From assembly GCA_035634055.1 (NCBI GenBank), contig DASQDR010000066.1, positions 1 through 5,418 on the forward strand: a stretch of DNA of 5,418 nucleotides, given 5' to 3'. Under the pieces are notes generated by a model that did no database searches, was not told the origin of the DNA, and was given only the letters and a program-made list of their open reading frames with translations. This DNA comes from JAICTV01 sp035634055 (lineage in GTDB: Bacteria > Planctomycetota > Phycisphaerae > Tepidisphaerales > Tepidisphaeraceae). Each line of letters begins with the position of its first letter. The first letter of the stretch is position 1. Of the stretch, positions 1 through 4,531 are shown one piece after another. Made by a program: the position numbers and the translations under genes.

Positions 1-1454
1 ACGGCGACCGCCCGACGGTCGCGCTCCCGCCGCCGCCGGCGACGCTGCGGCGGGATAACCACTGGCCCGTCGGCGACGCGCTGATGGGACGCGCGGCGCC
101 CGGCCCGGCATCGCGGCGGCTGAGCATCGACGCGCTGGCGACGCTGCTGCACCACGCCGTGGGCGTGACCGAGCGGTCCGGCGGCTTCAGCCTGCGCGCG
201 GCCCCGTCCAGCGGCGCGCTTTTTCCGACCGAGTTCTACGTGCTCGCCCGCGACGTGGACGGCCTCGCGCCGGGGGCCTACCACTTCGACGCGCAGCACC
301 ACCGCCTGACGCGGCTCGGCGACCTGTCCGCGCAGGCTTCCGACGCGGGCGTGACCGATGCCGACGCGGGCCGCGCGCCGGCGATGGTCCTGCTGACGTC
401 GATCTTCCGCCGGACCGGCTACAAGTACCGCGACCGCGCCTACCGCTATGCCGTCGCCGACGCCGGGCACGCGCTGGAGAACCTGCGCGTCGCCGCCACG
501 TGCGTCGGCTTCATGGCTCGGCCGCTGCGGCACTTCGACGAGGCGCGGGCGGCGTCGACGGTGGGCGTGGACGGTGTCGAGGAGGGGCCACTGGCGATCC
601 TGGCGCTTGAAGCGCCTACCGGGCCGGAGGCGGTTTCGCCGCTCGCCTTTCAGTGGCCTGCGCCGCCGTCGCCGGATCGGCCCGACGCCCTTGGCGTAAC
701 GGGCTTGGTCCATTTGGCGACGTCGCTTCGGCTGGTGCGGGCGACGACATCTCCCGTGGACGGTGGCGCTGCGCGGCCGGAAGTGGCCCCGCCGGTGAAC
801 GGCGACGCGGCGCGCGGGGAAGCGGCGTCGCCGCTGAGCGGTTATGCCGCAGCGCAGCCTGCCGCGGAGTCCGCGCCGCCGGCGGACGCGATCGCGCTGC
901 CGCCGCCGGAATCGCTTCCCGCACCCGCGCTCGGGGCGCTGCTCTCCCGGCGGAGCGTCCGTCGCTTTGCCGACGAGCCGCTGACGCTCGCGCAGCTCTC
1001 GACGCTCCTCTCCACGTCGGGCCAGCCGTCGGCGGCGCTATCGGAGGCGGTGCGCATTCACGTCGTCTGCCACGCCGTCGCCGGCGTCGAGCCGGGCGCC
1101 TACCGGTACGATCGCGCGTCGCACGCGCTGCTGCCGTCGCGGCGGGGCAACCTGCGGGGCGCGTCCGCTTCGGCGGCGCTGAACCAGGACGTCATCGGCG
1201 ATGGCGGGGCGGTCCTCATCCTTGCCCTCGATCGCCGCGCGCTCTTCGCCGCCGACGGCGCGCGCGGCTATCGCCAGGGGTTCCTCGAGGCCGGCATGGT
1301 CGGCGAGCGCCTCTACCTCGCCGCCGGCGCGCAGGGCCTGGGCGCGTGCGCGGTCGGCGCGTTCTACGACGAGGAGGCGGCGCGGCTGATCGGCGTCGGC
1401 CGCGAGCGCGAGTGGGTGGTTCACTTCGCCGCGGTGGGGCGGCCGGCTCGGTAG
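1..1454 (+). CDS. SagB/ThcOx-type oxidoreductase with two nitroreductase domains (5' end outside window)
   Basis: This is an FMN-dependent nitroreductase-fold oxidoreductase of the SagB/ThcOx/McbC group; some members oxidise azolines to azoles in peptide natural products. The frame is open from base 3, so the N-terminus is missing. The stretch before ATG 84 (RPTVALPPPP) resembles the proline-rich lead-in of SagB proteins, so ATG 84 is probably internal. Counting that Met as residue 1, domain 1 is about 10-176, with RAAPSSGALFPTEFYV (38-53), GLAPGAYHFD (60-69) and GYKYRDRAYRYAVADAGHAL (112-131). The last includes K114-Y115, aligning with the Lys-Tyr pair reported as important in azoline dehydrogenases. 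Residues 177-280 form an Ala/Pro-rich linker. Domain 2 is about 282-454, with RRSVRRF (289-295), GVEPGAYRYD (334-343) and a conserved helix plus GLGACAVGAF (418-427). Domain 2 lacks the PSSGALFP-type motif, so it may be the degenerate half. No YcaO cyclodehydratase or precursor peptide is visible, so the substrate is unknown. Confidence 0.87.
   Translation, partial: GDRPTVALPPPPATLRRDNHWPVGDALMGRAAPGPASRRLSIDALATLLHHAVGVTERSGGFSLRAAPSSGALFPTEFYVLARDVDGLAPGAYHFDAQHHRLTRLGDLSAQASDAGVTDADAGRAPAMVLLTSIFRRTGYKYRDRAYRYAVADAGHALENLRVAATCVGFMARPLRHFDEARAASTVGVDGVEEGPLAILALEAPTGPEAVSPLAFQWPAPPSPDRPDALGVTGLVHLATSLRLVRATTSPVDGGAARPEVAPPVNGDAARGEAASPLSGYAAAQPAAESAPPADAIALPPPESLPAPALGALLSRRSVRRFADEPLTLAQLSTLLSTSGQPSAALSEAVRIHVVCHAVAGVEPGAYRYDRASHALLPSRRGNLRGASASAALNQDVIGDGGAVLILALDRRALFAADGARGYRQGFLEAGMVGERLYLAAGAQGLGACAVGAFYDEEAARLIGVGREREWVVHFAAVGRPAR
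753..869 (+). repeat. Three 13-residue repeats in the SagB inter-domain linker
   Basis: The linker between the two nitroreductase domains contains three consecutive 13-codon units: PVDGGAARPEVAP, PVNGDAARGEAAS and PLSGYAAAQPAAE. The shared pattern is P-[VL]-x-G-x-A-A-[RA]-x-[EP]-x-A. Units one and two are closest, and the third is more diverged. The DNA of the units differs more than the protein, so the repeat is either old or partly maintained by selection. It probably forms a flexible disordered tether; no function is known to me. Confidence 0.6.
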
Positions 1455-1471
1455 CCGCCGTGCGGTGATTC

Positions 1472-1480
1472 TGATAGATT
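1472..1480 (+). promoter_or_regulatory. Weak extended -10 promoter candidate upstream of the aminotransferase
   Basis: The 115-base gap between the SagB stop and the aminotransferase start has one AT-rich island. It contains TGATAGATT, which fits an extended -10 (TG-N-TAGATT, four of six matches to TATAAT). No -35 box is visible 16-18 bases upstream. A short inverted repeat, GGCGGA (1503-1508) and TCCGCC (1515-1520), lies in the would-be leader. The T6 run at 1479-1484 is too far from any good stem to make a convincing terminator for the upstream gene. Confidence 0.22.
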
Positions 1481-1559
1481 TTTTCACCCGGCCAATGCGG
1501 TCGGCGGATCAGGTTCCGCCCGCGCCGCTCGGCCGCCTCCCCCTGGCGCGCCCGCTCGC

Positions 1560-1564
1560 AGGAG
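1560..1564 (+). promoter_or_regulatory. Shine-Dalgarno site fixing the aminotransferase start
   Basis: AGGAG lies five bases before ATG 1570. This supports 1570 over the in-frame ATG at 1465, which has no such site and would add 35 residues unlike the family. An in-frame GTG directly precedes the ATG (GTGATG), so initiation one codon earlier is possible. Confidence 0.7.
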
Positions 1565-1569
1565 TTGTG

Positions 1570-2430
1570 ATGCCCCTGAAGGTTTGGATCGACGGCAAGC
1601 TGGTCGACAAGGACGACGCCAAGATCAGCGTCTACGACCACGGCCTGCTCTACGGCGACGGCGTGTTCGAGGGGATCCGCGTGTACGCCGGGCGCATCTT
1701 CCGCGTCCACGAGCACCTCCGCCGCCTCTACGACTCTGCCAAGGCGATCCGCCTCGTCATCCCCATCTCGCAGGAGGATTTCCTCTCCGCGATCCAGCAG
1801 ACGGTGAAGGCGAACAACTTCACCGACTGCTACATCCGCGCGGTGGTGACGCGCGGCGTCGGGTTCCTGGGGATCGACCCGAACAAGTGCAAGAACCCGT
1901 CGGTCTTCATCATCGCCGACACCATCCAGGTCTACCCGAAGGAACTGTACGAGAAGGGGATGGCCGTCATCACGTCGTCGATCATCCGCAACCACCCGCA
2001 GGCGCTGAGCCCGCGGATCAAGAGCCTGAATTACCTGAACAACATCCTCGCCCGCCTGGAGGCCAACGACGCCGGCGTCGCCGAGGCGATCATGGTCAAC
2101 CACCTCGGCAGCGTCGCGGAGTGCACGGCGGACAACATCTTCATCGTCCGCGACGGCCGCGTGCTGACGCCGCAGACCACCGACGGCATCTTGGAAGGCG
2201 TCACCCGCCAGACCATCCTCGACCTTTGCCAGAAGATGGCGATCCCGGCGATCGAGCGCTCGATCCAGGTGCACGACCTGTACACCGCCGACGAGTGCTT
2301 CGTCACCGGCACGGGCGCGGAGGTCGCGCCGGTGACGAAGATCGACGGCCGGGTGATCGGCAACGGGCAGCCCGGGCCGATCACCAAGCGGCTGATCGAG
2401 GCGTTCCACCGCTTCGTCCGTGAGGCGTAG
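1570..2430 (+). CDS. ilvE: Branched-chain amino acid aminotransferase (class-IV PLP enzyme)
   Basis: This cytoplasmic PLP enzyme probably transfers the amino group between glutamate and the keto acids of leucine, isoleucine and valine, the last step of their synthesis and first of their breakdown. At 286 residues it has the normal length of the short prokaryotic BCAT/D-amino-acid aminotransferase type. Recognisable blocks are the N-terminal VYDHGLLYGDGVFEGIRVY (21-39), RIKSLNYLNNIL (149-160) with K151 as the expected Schiff-base lysine, VAECTADNIF (182-191) with E184 at the cofactor pyridine-nitrogen position, GILEGVTRQT (206-215), and FVTGTGAEVAPV (244-255), the phosphate-binding and specificity loop near the C-terminus. 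The start at 1570 follows a good AGGAG. The upstream SagB gene ends 115 bases earlier, so co-transcription is possible but not required. Class-IV relatives such as D-amino-acid transaminase share the fold; the FEGIRVY and TGTGAEVAPV blocks favour BCAT, but specificity cannot be proved from sequence alone. Confidence 0.93.
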   Translation: MPLKVWIDGKLVDKDDAKISVYDHGLLYGDGVFEGIRVYAGRIFRVHEHLRRLYDSAKAIRLVIPISQEDFLSAIQQTVKANNFTDCYIRAVVTRGVGFLGIDPNKCKNPSVFIIADTIQVYPKELYEKGMAVITSSIIRNHPQALSPRIKSLNYLNNILARLEANDAGVAEAIMVNHLGSVAECTADNIFIVRDGRVLTPQTTDGILEGVTRQTILDLCQKMAIPAIERSIQVHDLYTADECFVTGTGAEVAPVTKIDGRVIGNGQPGPITKRLIEAFHRFVREA

Positions 2431-2480
2431 CGGACTGAACTTCGGCGCGGCCGCCGCACCGTCTGAGGTCGCTTCCGCGA

Positions 2481-2492
2481 TGCGCGCGCGCA
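2481..2492. other. 12-bp alternating purine-pyrimidine palindrome
   Basis: TGCGCGCGCGCA is a perfect self-complementary alternating run in the gap after the aminotransferase. Such runs can adopt Z-DNA under supercoiling. In DNA this GC-rich it may be chance. Confidence 0.3.
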
Positions 2493-2535
2493 CGCAACGC
2501 GTCGAGCAACCATCGGACACTCCGCTGCCGCTCGA

Positions 2536-2564
2536 TTGACACCCCCACCCCCCGCCATTAGCTT
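2536..2564 (+). promoter_or_regulatory. Housekeeping-type promoter candidate for the Hc1-like gene
   Basis: A perfect TTGACA at 2536-2541 is followed after 17 bases by TAGCTT (2559-2564), which matches TATAAT at three of six positions. The spacer is almost all cytosine. The predicted start of transcription lies near 2571-2573, giving a leader of about 40 bases before ATG 2612. The exact -35 box and correct spacing are persuasive; the weak -10 is not. Confidence 0.5.
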
Positions 2565-2572
2565 GAAATGGC
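2554..2572. promoter_or_regulatory. Inverted repeat overlapping the -10 region (possible operator)
   Basis: GCCATT (2554-2559) and AATGGC (2567-2572) form perfect 6-bp arms around a 7-base centre, AGCTTGA. The element spans the proposed -10 and start point of the Hc1-like gene, where a repressor dimer would act. The short arms mean chance occurrence is possible. Confidence 0.3.
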
Positions 2573-2597
2573 TGATTCGACCGCACCGCAGCCCTTT

Positions 2598-2603
2598 GGG
2601 AGG
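2598..2603 (+). promoter_or_regulatory. Shine-Dalgarno site of the Hc1-like gene
   Basis: GGGAGG lies eight bases before ATG 2612 and eleven before the adjacent in-frame ATG 2615. The spacing favours the first of the two starts. Confidence 0.7.
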
Positions 2604-2611
2604 ATTTTCAG

Positions 2612-2890
2612 ATGATGCCGGAATACGAGACGCTCAAGCGATTGGTGACCGAGGCGGAGGACGACGTGGCCAAGGCCGTCGGTGGCAACAAGGCCGCGGG
2701 CACGCGCGTCCGCAAGAAGATGCAGGACATCAAGACCGCCGCGCAGGACGTGCGCAAGAAGATCCTGGAAGGTCGCGACGGTGAAGGCGGCGCGCCCACC
2801 GGCGGCGGCGGCGCCGCGGGCGGTTCATCCGGCGGCGCGGGCGGCGGGGGCGGCGGCGCGGGCGGGGACGACGAGGGCGGGGACGAGTAG
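2612..2890 (+). CDS. Hc1-type histone-like protein with glycine-rich acidic tail
   Basis: This 92-residue protein resembles the N-terminal region of the Hc1 / bacterial histone H1-like family, small nucleoid proteins named after the chlamydial DNA-condensing protein. Residues 3-52 are predicted helical and charged. They carry the family signature GGNKAAGTRVRKKMQDIK (24-41), close to the GNKAA-x-RVR core of chlamydial Hc1, followed by AAQDVRKKIL (43-52). From about residue 57 the protein becomes low complexity: long glycine runs with a few Ala and Ser, ending GGDDEGGDE. No Lys or Arg occurs after R55. Classical Hc1 proteins instead end in a long Lys/Ala-rich DNA-binding tail, so DNA condensation by this protein is doubtful, and it may bind through the helical part or a partner. 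It has its own promoter-like sequence and a strong ribosome-binding site, which suggests good expression. The assignment rests on the signature; the function is inferred. Confidence 0.82.
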   Translation: MMPEYETLKRLVTEAEDDVAKAVGGNKAAGTRVRKKMQDIKTAAQDVRKKILEGRDGEGGAPTGGGGAAGGSSGGAGGGGGGAGGDDEGGDE

Positions 2891-2895
2891 CTTCT

Positions 2896-2995
2896 AAGGA
2901 AAGAGGGGAAACGAGAGAAGGGCAAGCGGCCGACGGTCCCGATGCTGCCGTGCGTTCCTCTCGCGTTTATCCTGTTTCCCTTCACCTTTTTCCTT
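2896..2995. repeat. Long imperfect purine/pyrimidine inverted repeat between Hc1-like and FabZ-like genes
   Basis: A purine-rich arm (2896-2920) is matched in order by blocks in a pyrimidine-rich arm (2957-2995). AAGGAAA 2896-2902 pairs with TTTCCTT 2989-2995, GGGAAAC 2906-2912 with GTTTCCC 2974-2980, and GAGAG 2913-2917 with CTCTC 2958-2962. CGGC 2927-2930 and GCCG 2947-2950 can close the inside. The right arm holds extra bases, so the stem has bulges. The RNA could fold into a long hairpin ending ten bases before the FabZ start. It may act as a terminator-like or mRNA-protecting structure after the Hc1 gene, or be an eroded repeat. There is no clean U-tract after the stem. Confidence 0.5.
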
Positions 2996-3004
2996 TCGTT
3001 CCCC

Positions 3005-3478
3005 ATGCCCCCACAATTCGTTTTCGACATCGCCTCCATCGACCTCAACCGCATCGCCTACGACCAGGAGCAGGTGCGCGCCGCCAACCCGCAGCGCGGC
3101 GACATGGAGATGCTCAACGGCATCATCCACGCCGACCCGGAGAAGGGGCAGATCCTCGGCTTCAAGGACGTGCGCGCCGACGAGTTCTGGGTCCCCGGGC
3201 ACATCCCCGGCCGGCCGCTGTTTCCCGGCGTGCTGATGATCGAGGCGGCGGCGCAGCTCGCCAGCTTCTACACGCGCAGCTTCGTCGGGTGGAAGGGGTT
3301 CATCGGCTTCGGCGGCGTCGAGGAGACCAAGTTCCGCCAGCAGGTCCAGCCCGGCGTGCGCCTTTACCTCCTGGGGCAGAAGCAGTGGGAACGCCACCAC
3401 CGCATCCGCTGCCTCGTGCAGGGGATCGTCAATGGCCAGATGGCGTTCGAGACCGCCATCATCGGGACGGAGATGTGA
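3005..3478 (+). CDS. FabZ-like 3-hydroxyacyl-ACP dehydratase (hotdog fold)
   Basis: The 157-residue product matches the FabZ/FabA dehydratase family, which removes water from 3-hydroxyacyl-ACP in fatty-acid synthesis in the cytoplasm. The hallmark is GHIPGRPLFPGVLMIEAAAQ (65-84). H66 and E80 are 14 residues apart, as in the FabZ catalytic His/Glu pair, although these residues come from opposite subunits of the dimer. ILGFKDVRADEFWVPGH (50-66) is the lead-in and VEETKFRQQVQPGVRL (105-120) is the second family block. I chose ATG 3005 because the in-frame extension to ATG 2942 translates only the pyrimidine-rich repeat (MLPCVPLAFILFPF...) and does not look like this family. No Shine-Dalgarno site precedes either ATG, so initiation may be weak or leaderless. 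The stop is one base before the lipoprotein gene, implying co-translation. It may be a specialised paralogue rather than the main FabZ; related thioesterase or lipid-A dehydratases are alternatives. Confidence 0.85.
   Translation: MPPQFVFDIASIDLNRIAYDQEQVRAANPQRGDMEMLNGIIHADPEKGQILGFKDVRADEFWVPGHIPGRPLFPGVLMIEAAAQLASFYTRSFVGWKGFIGFGGVEETKFRQQVQPGVRLYLLGQKQWERHHRIRCLVQGIVNGQMAFETAIIGTEM
3469..3472 (+). promoter_or_regulatory. Shine-Dalgarno site of the lipoprotein, inside the FabZ-like gene
   Basis: GGAG near the end of the FabZ-like gene lies seven bases before ATG 3480. It selects 3480 over the in-frame ATG at 3432, which would overlap the upstream gene and put a basic, non-signal stretch in front of the lipoprotein signal. 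Confidence 0.6.
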
Positions 3479-3479
3479 A

Positions 3480-4049
3480 ATGATGTCCGCAACGCGCGCG
3501 ATGACCTCGGCCCTTTCCCTGATGCTCGTCTGCCTCGTCGGCTGCTCGTCGATCAAGCAGCCGACGGCGACGTTCCAGTCGATGAACGTCACCGGCCTGA
3601 CCGCCGAGGGGTTCACCATGGCGTTCGACGTGAACGTGCAGAACCCCAACGCCGTCGCCCTGCCGATCTCGCAGGCGAACTACAAGGTCGGCTTCGCCGG
3701 GGTGAACGTGCTGGAGGGCAAGGCGAAGCCGGACGCCACGCTCCCGGCCAACGGGTCGGTCCCCGTCAAGCTCCCGGTCAACATCACGTTCGAGAACCTG
3801 CTCGCCGCCGAGAAGGCGATCGTCAACGGCGGCGGCAAGCTCCCCTACGCCTTCACCGGCGACCTCGCCTTCAACGCCGGCGACTCCGGCAACGCGCTCT
3901 CGAAAGCCCTCGGCCAATCGCCCAGCGTCCCCCTGAAGTACGAGGGGACGCTCGACGTGAAGCAGCTCTTGTCCGACCCGAAGGTGCTGACCAGCCCGGC
4001 GGCGAAGAAGCTCGCGTCGCAGTTGATGACGAGCTTCTTCTCGCGCTAG
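3480..4049 (+). CDS. LEA14-like (LEA type 2) lipoprotein
   Basis: The product is a 189-residue predicted lipoprotein. The signal region (residues 1-22) has a hydrophobic core, ALSLMLVCLV, and the lipobox LVGC with the lipidated Cys at 22, followed by Ser-Ser, so it is exported and membrane-anchored. The mature part carries a LEA2 / water-stress-and-hypersensitive-response domain. Its signature is MAFDVNVQNPNAVALPISQANYKVGF (47-72), with the conserved NPN, then GVNVLEGKAKPDATLPANGSVPVKLPVNITF (74-104). This fold is a fibronectin-III-like beta sandwich known from plant LEA14 and from many bacterial lipoproteins; the bacterial role is poorly known, with desiccation or envelope protection proposed. 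The C-terminal 35-40 residues are helical and basic. It begins one base after the FabZ-like stop (TGA-A-ATG), so the two are very likely translationally coupled, linking acyl-chain chemistry with an envelope protein. The domain call is firm; the physiological role is inference. Confidence 0.86.
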   Translation: MMSATRAMTSALSLMLVCLVGCSSIKQPTATFQSMNVTGLTAEGFTMAFDVNVQNPNAVALPISQANYKVGFAGVNVLEGKAKPDATLPANGSVPVKLPVNITFENLLAAEKAIVNGGGKLPYAFTGDLAFNAGDSGNALSKALGQSPSVPLKYEGTLDVKQLLSDPKVLTSPAAKKLASQLMTSFFSR

Positions 4050-4063
4050 ACGCGAAGCGAAGC
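4033..4063 (+). terminator. Hairpin straddling the lipoprotein stop codon (weak terminator candidate)
   Basis: The arms 4033-4045 and 4051-4063 can pair at ten of thirteen positions (GCTTC...TCGCG against CGCGA...GAAGC) around a five-base loop containing the stop codon. There is no T-tract after the stem, so intrinsic termination is uncertain. Confidence 0.28.
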
Positions 4064-4084
4064 GACGCGGTGAGCCGGCGAACG

Positions 4085-4126
4085 CAATTGACAATTGAGA
4101 ATTGACAATGGTCAATTGAAATTGTT
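4085..4126. repeat. CAATTGA heptamer tandem array
   Basis: Five successive 7-base units read CAATTGA, CAATTGA, GAATTGA, CAATGGT and CAATTGA (4085-4119), followed by a shifted partial AATTGTT. The core CAATTG is itself palindromic. AATTGAC (4100-4106) and GTCAATT (4111-4117) also form a perfect 7-bp hairpin with a 4-base loop. The array is sharply AT-rich against very GC-rich surroundings. Heptameric tandem repeats between genes are known in other bacteria, such as the cyanobacterial STRR families. The TTGACA strings in the array are a by-product of the unit and not evidence of promoters. Confidence 0.75.
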
Positions 4127-4150
4127 CTTCCGCTGCCGCTCGGGATCGCG

Positions 4151-4190
4151 GCGGCGGGGGCGCGGCGGCGGCGGCGGGGGCGCGGCGACG
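4151..4190. repeat. 20-bp GC-only tandem duplication
   Basis: Bases 4151-4170 and 4171-4190 are adjacent 20-base copies differing at one position (GCGGCGGGGGCGCGGCGGCG against the same with ...GACG at the end). Each has one G5 run and several GG pairs, so two-layer G-quadruplex formation on this strand is conceivable. Replication slippage is the simplest origin. Confidence 0.7.
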
Positions 4191-4260
4191 GCGGGAGCCA
4201 ACGCGTTTTCCCGGCGAGGACGTGAAACCCTATAACCCTGACGCGGCGCGACGACAGACC

Positions 4261-4284
4261 GTGGCATGGGCGGCTCGCCCATGC
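4261..4284 (+). repeat. REP-like palindrome, forward copy
   Basis: A GTGG head is followed by the perfect palindrome CATGGGCG-GCT-CGCCCATG and a closing C; counting the last G of the head, the stem is nine bases with a three-base loop. Head tetranucleotide plus short hairpin is the general plan of REP sequences mobilised by RAYT transposases. An inverted copy lies 80 bases downstream. Confidence 0.65.
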
Positions 4285-4343
4285 AACTCGCGGCGCAGCC
4301 GCTCTTTCACCCGCCGTCACGCAACCCGCTGCCGCGGCGATCC

Positions 4344-4367
4344 GCATGGGCGAGGCGCCCACGCCAC
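4344..4367 (-). repeat. REP-like palindrome, inverted copy
   Basis: Read on the minus strand, this 24-base element matches the copy at 4261-4284 at 22 positions: GTGG head, then CGTGGGCG-CCT-CGCCCATG, then C. The single stem change gives a G-T wobble on this strand, so the hairpin is kept. The head-outward arrangement of the two copies, with 59 bases between, is that of a REPIN/BIME-type doublet. Confidence 0.65.
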
Positions 4368-4383
4368 AAGGCGCCCCTGCCAC
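4368..4383 (-). repeat. REP-like half copy next to the inverted element
   Basis: The minus strand reads GTGGCAGGGGCGCCTT, repeating the head and first stem arm of the neighbouring element. On the plus strand, 4352-4367 and 4368-4383 are adjacent 16-base units identical at 13 positions. It has no second arm, so it is a partial duplication or a decayed third copy. Confidence 0.5.
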
Positions 4384-4460
4384 CTGAAACCCCCGCCGTC
4401 CCGCCCGCTTCGCCGGCTTCACTGCCTCCTCACCCCTTCGCGTCGCGACGCTCCCTCGCG

Positions 4461-4489
4461 TGGAACCTCGTCCCCTCGCATCGTATCAT
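4461..4489 (+). promoter_or_regulatory. Promoter candidate for the exonuclease-WYL gene
   Basis: TATCAT (4484-4489) matches TATAAT at five of six positions and sits 17 bases after TGGAAC (4461-4466), a poor TTGACA match. The same bases could be read as an ECF-sigma pattern, GGAAC followed by CGTA at 4482-4485. The predicted transcript would start near 4496, about 36 bases before GTG 4532. Confidence 0.38.
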
Positions 4490-4497
4490 TTCCGCGA

Positions 4498-4521
4498 ATG
4501 CCGTTCTTCCCCCGGCGGTGA
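4498..4521 (+). other. Seven-codon mini-ORF ending at the exonuclease ribosome-binding site
   Basis: ATG 4498 opens MPFFPRR and stops at TGA 4519-4521, directly before the CGGAG ribosome-binding site of the next gene. It would lie almost at the 5' end of the predicted transcript and could be read leaderlessly. No Shine-Dalgarno precedes it, so it may be chance. Confidence 0.15.
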
Positions 4522-4526
4522 CGGAG
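4522..4526 (+). promoter_or_regulatory. Shine-Dalgarno site deciding the GTG start of the exonuclease gene
   Basis: CGGAG lies five bases before GTG 4532. The first in-frame ATG (4745) would remove the catalytic DVETTG block, so GTG is the only sensible start seen. Confidence 0.65.
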
Positions 4527-4531
4527 CACCA

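Larger units (their letters stand above)
4050..4531. other. 482-base repeat-rich intergenic region
   Basis: I find no gene in this gap on either strand. Open frames here translate the repeats into Arg/Pro/His/Ala-rich low-complexity protein with no recognisable domain. In order, the gap holds a heptamer array (4085-4126), a 20-bp GC-only tandem duplication (4151-4190), two inverted GTGG-headed palindromes and a half copy (4261-4383), a C-rich stretch with the palindrome CGTCGCGACG (4441-4450), and a promoter-like element before the exonuclease gene. The abrupt change from an AT-rich array to almost pure G/C suggests accumulated insertions. Confidence 0.7.

Noticed and set aside
1443..1484. 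Intrinsic terminator after the SagB gene
   Set aside because: The stems are only four or five bases long and the T6 run lies about 14-20 bases beyond them, too far for a normal terminator.
2443..2456. Short hairpin CGGCG-CGGC-CGCCG as an aminotransferase terminator
   Set aside because: A five-base stem without a T-tract is expected by chance in sequence this rich in G and C.
1216..2586. Long minus-strand open frame (456 codons) across the SagB end and the aminotransferase
   Set aside because: It is antisense to two well-supported genes, has Arg/Asp/Val-rich low-complexity composition, and shows no domain. It is explained by GC-biased third positions of the real genes.
2942..3004. N-terminal extension of the FabZ-like protein giving a hydrophobic, signal-like segment
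   Set aside because: It is a translation of the pyrimidine-rich arm of the inverted repeat, has no ribosome-binding site, and a secreted ACP-dehydratase makes no sense.
4085..4110. TTGACA strings in the heptamer array as -35 boxes
   Set aside because: They arise from the CAATTGA-C junctions of the repeat itself, and no -10 box follows in the GC-only sequence downstream.
4206..4236. TTTTCC and TATAAC as a promoter
   Set aside because: The spacing of 19 bases is poor, the -35 match is weak, and no gene begins within a sensible distance.
4261..4383. CRISPR array
   Set aside because: Only two full copies exist, they are inverted and not direct, and the rest is a half copy; there is no regular repeat-spacer periodicity.
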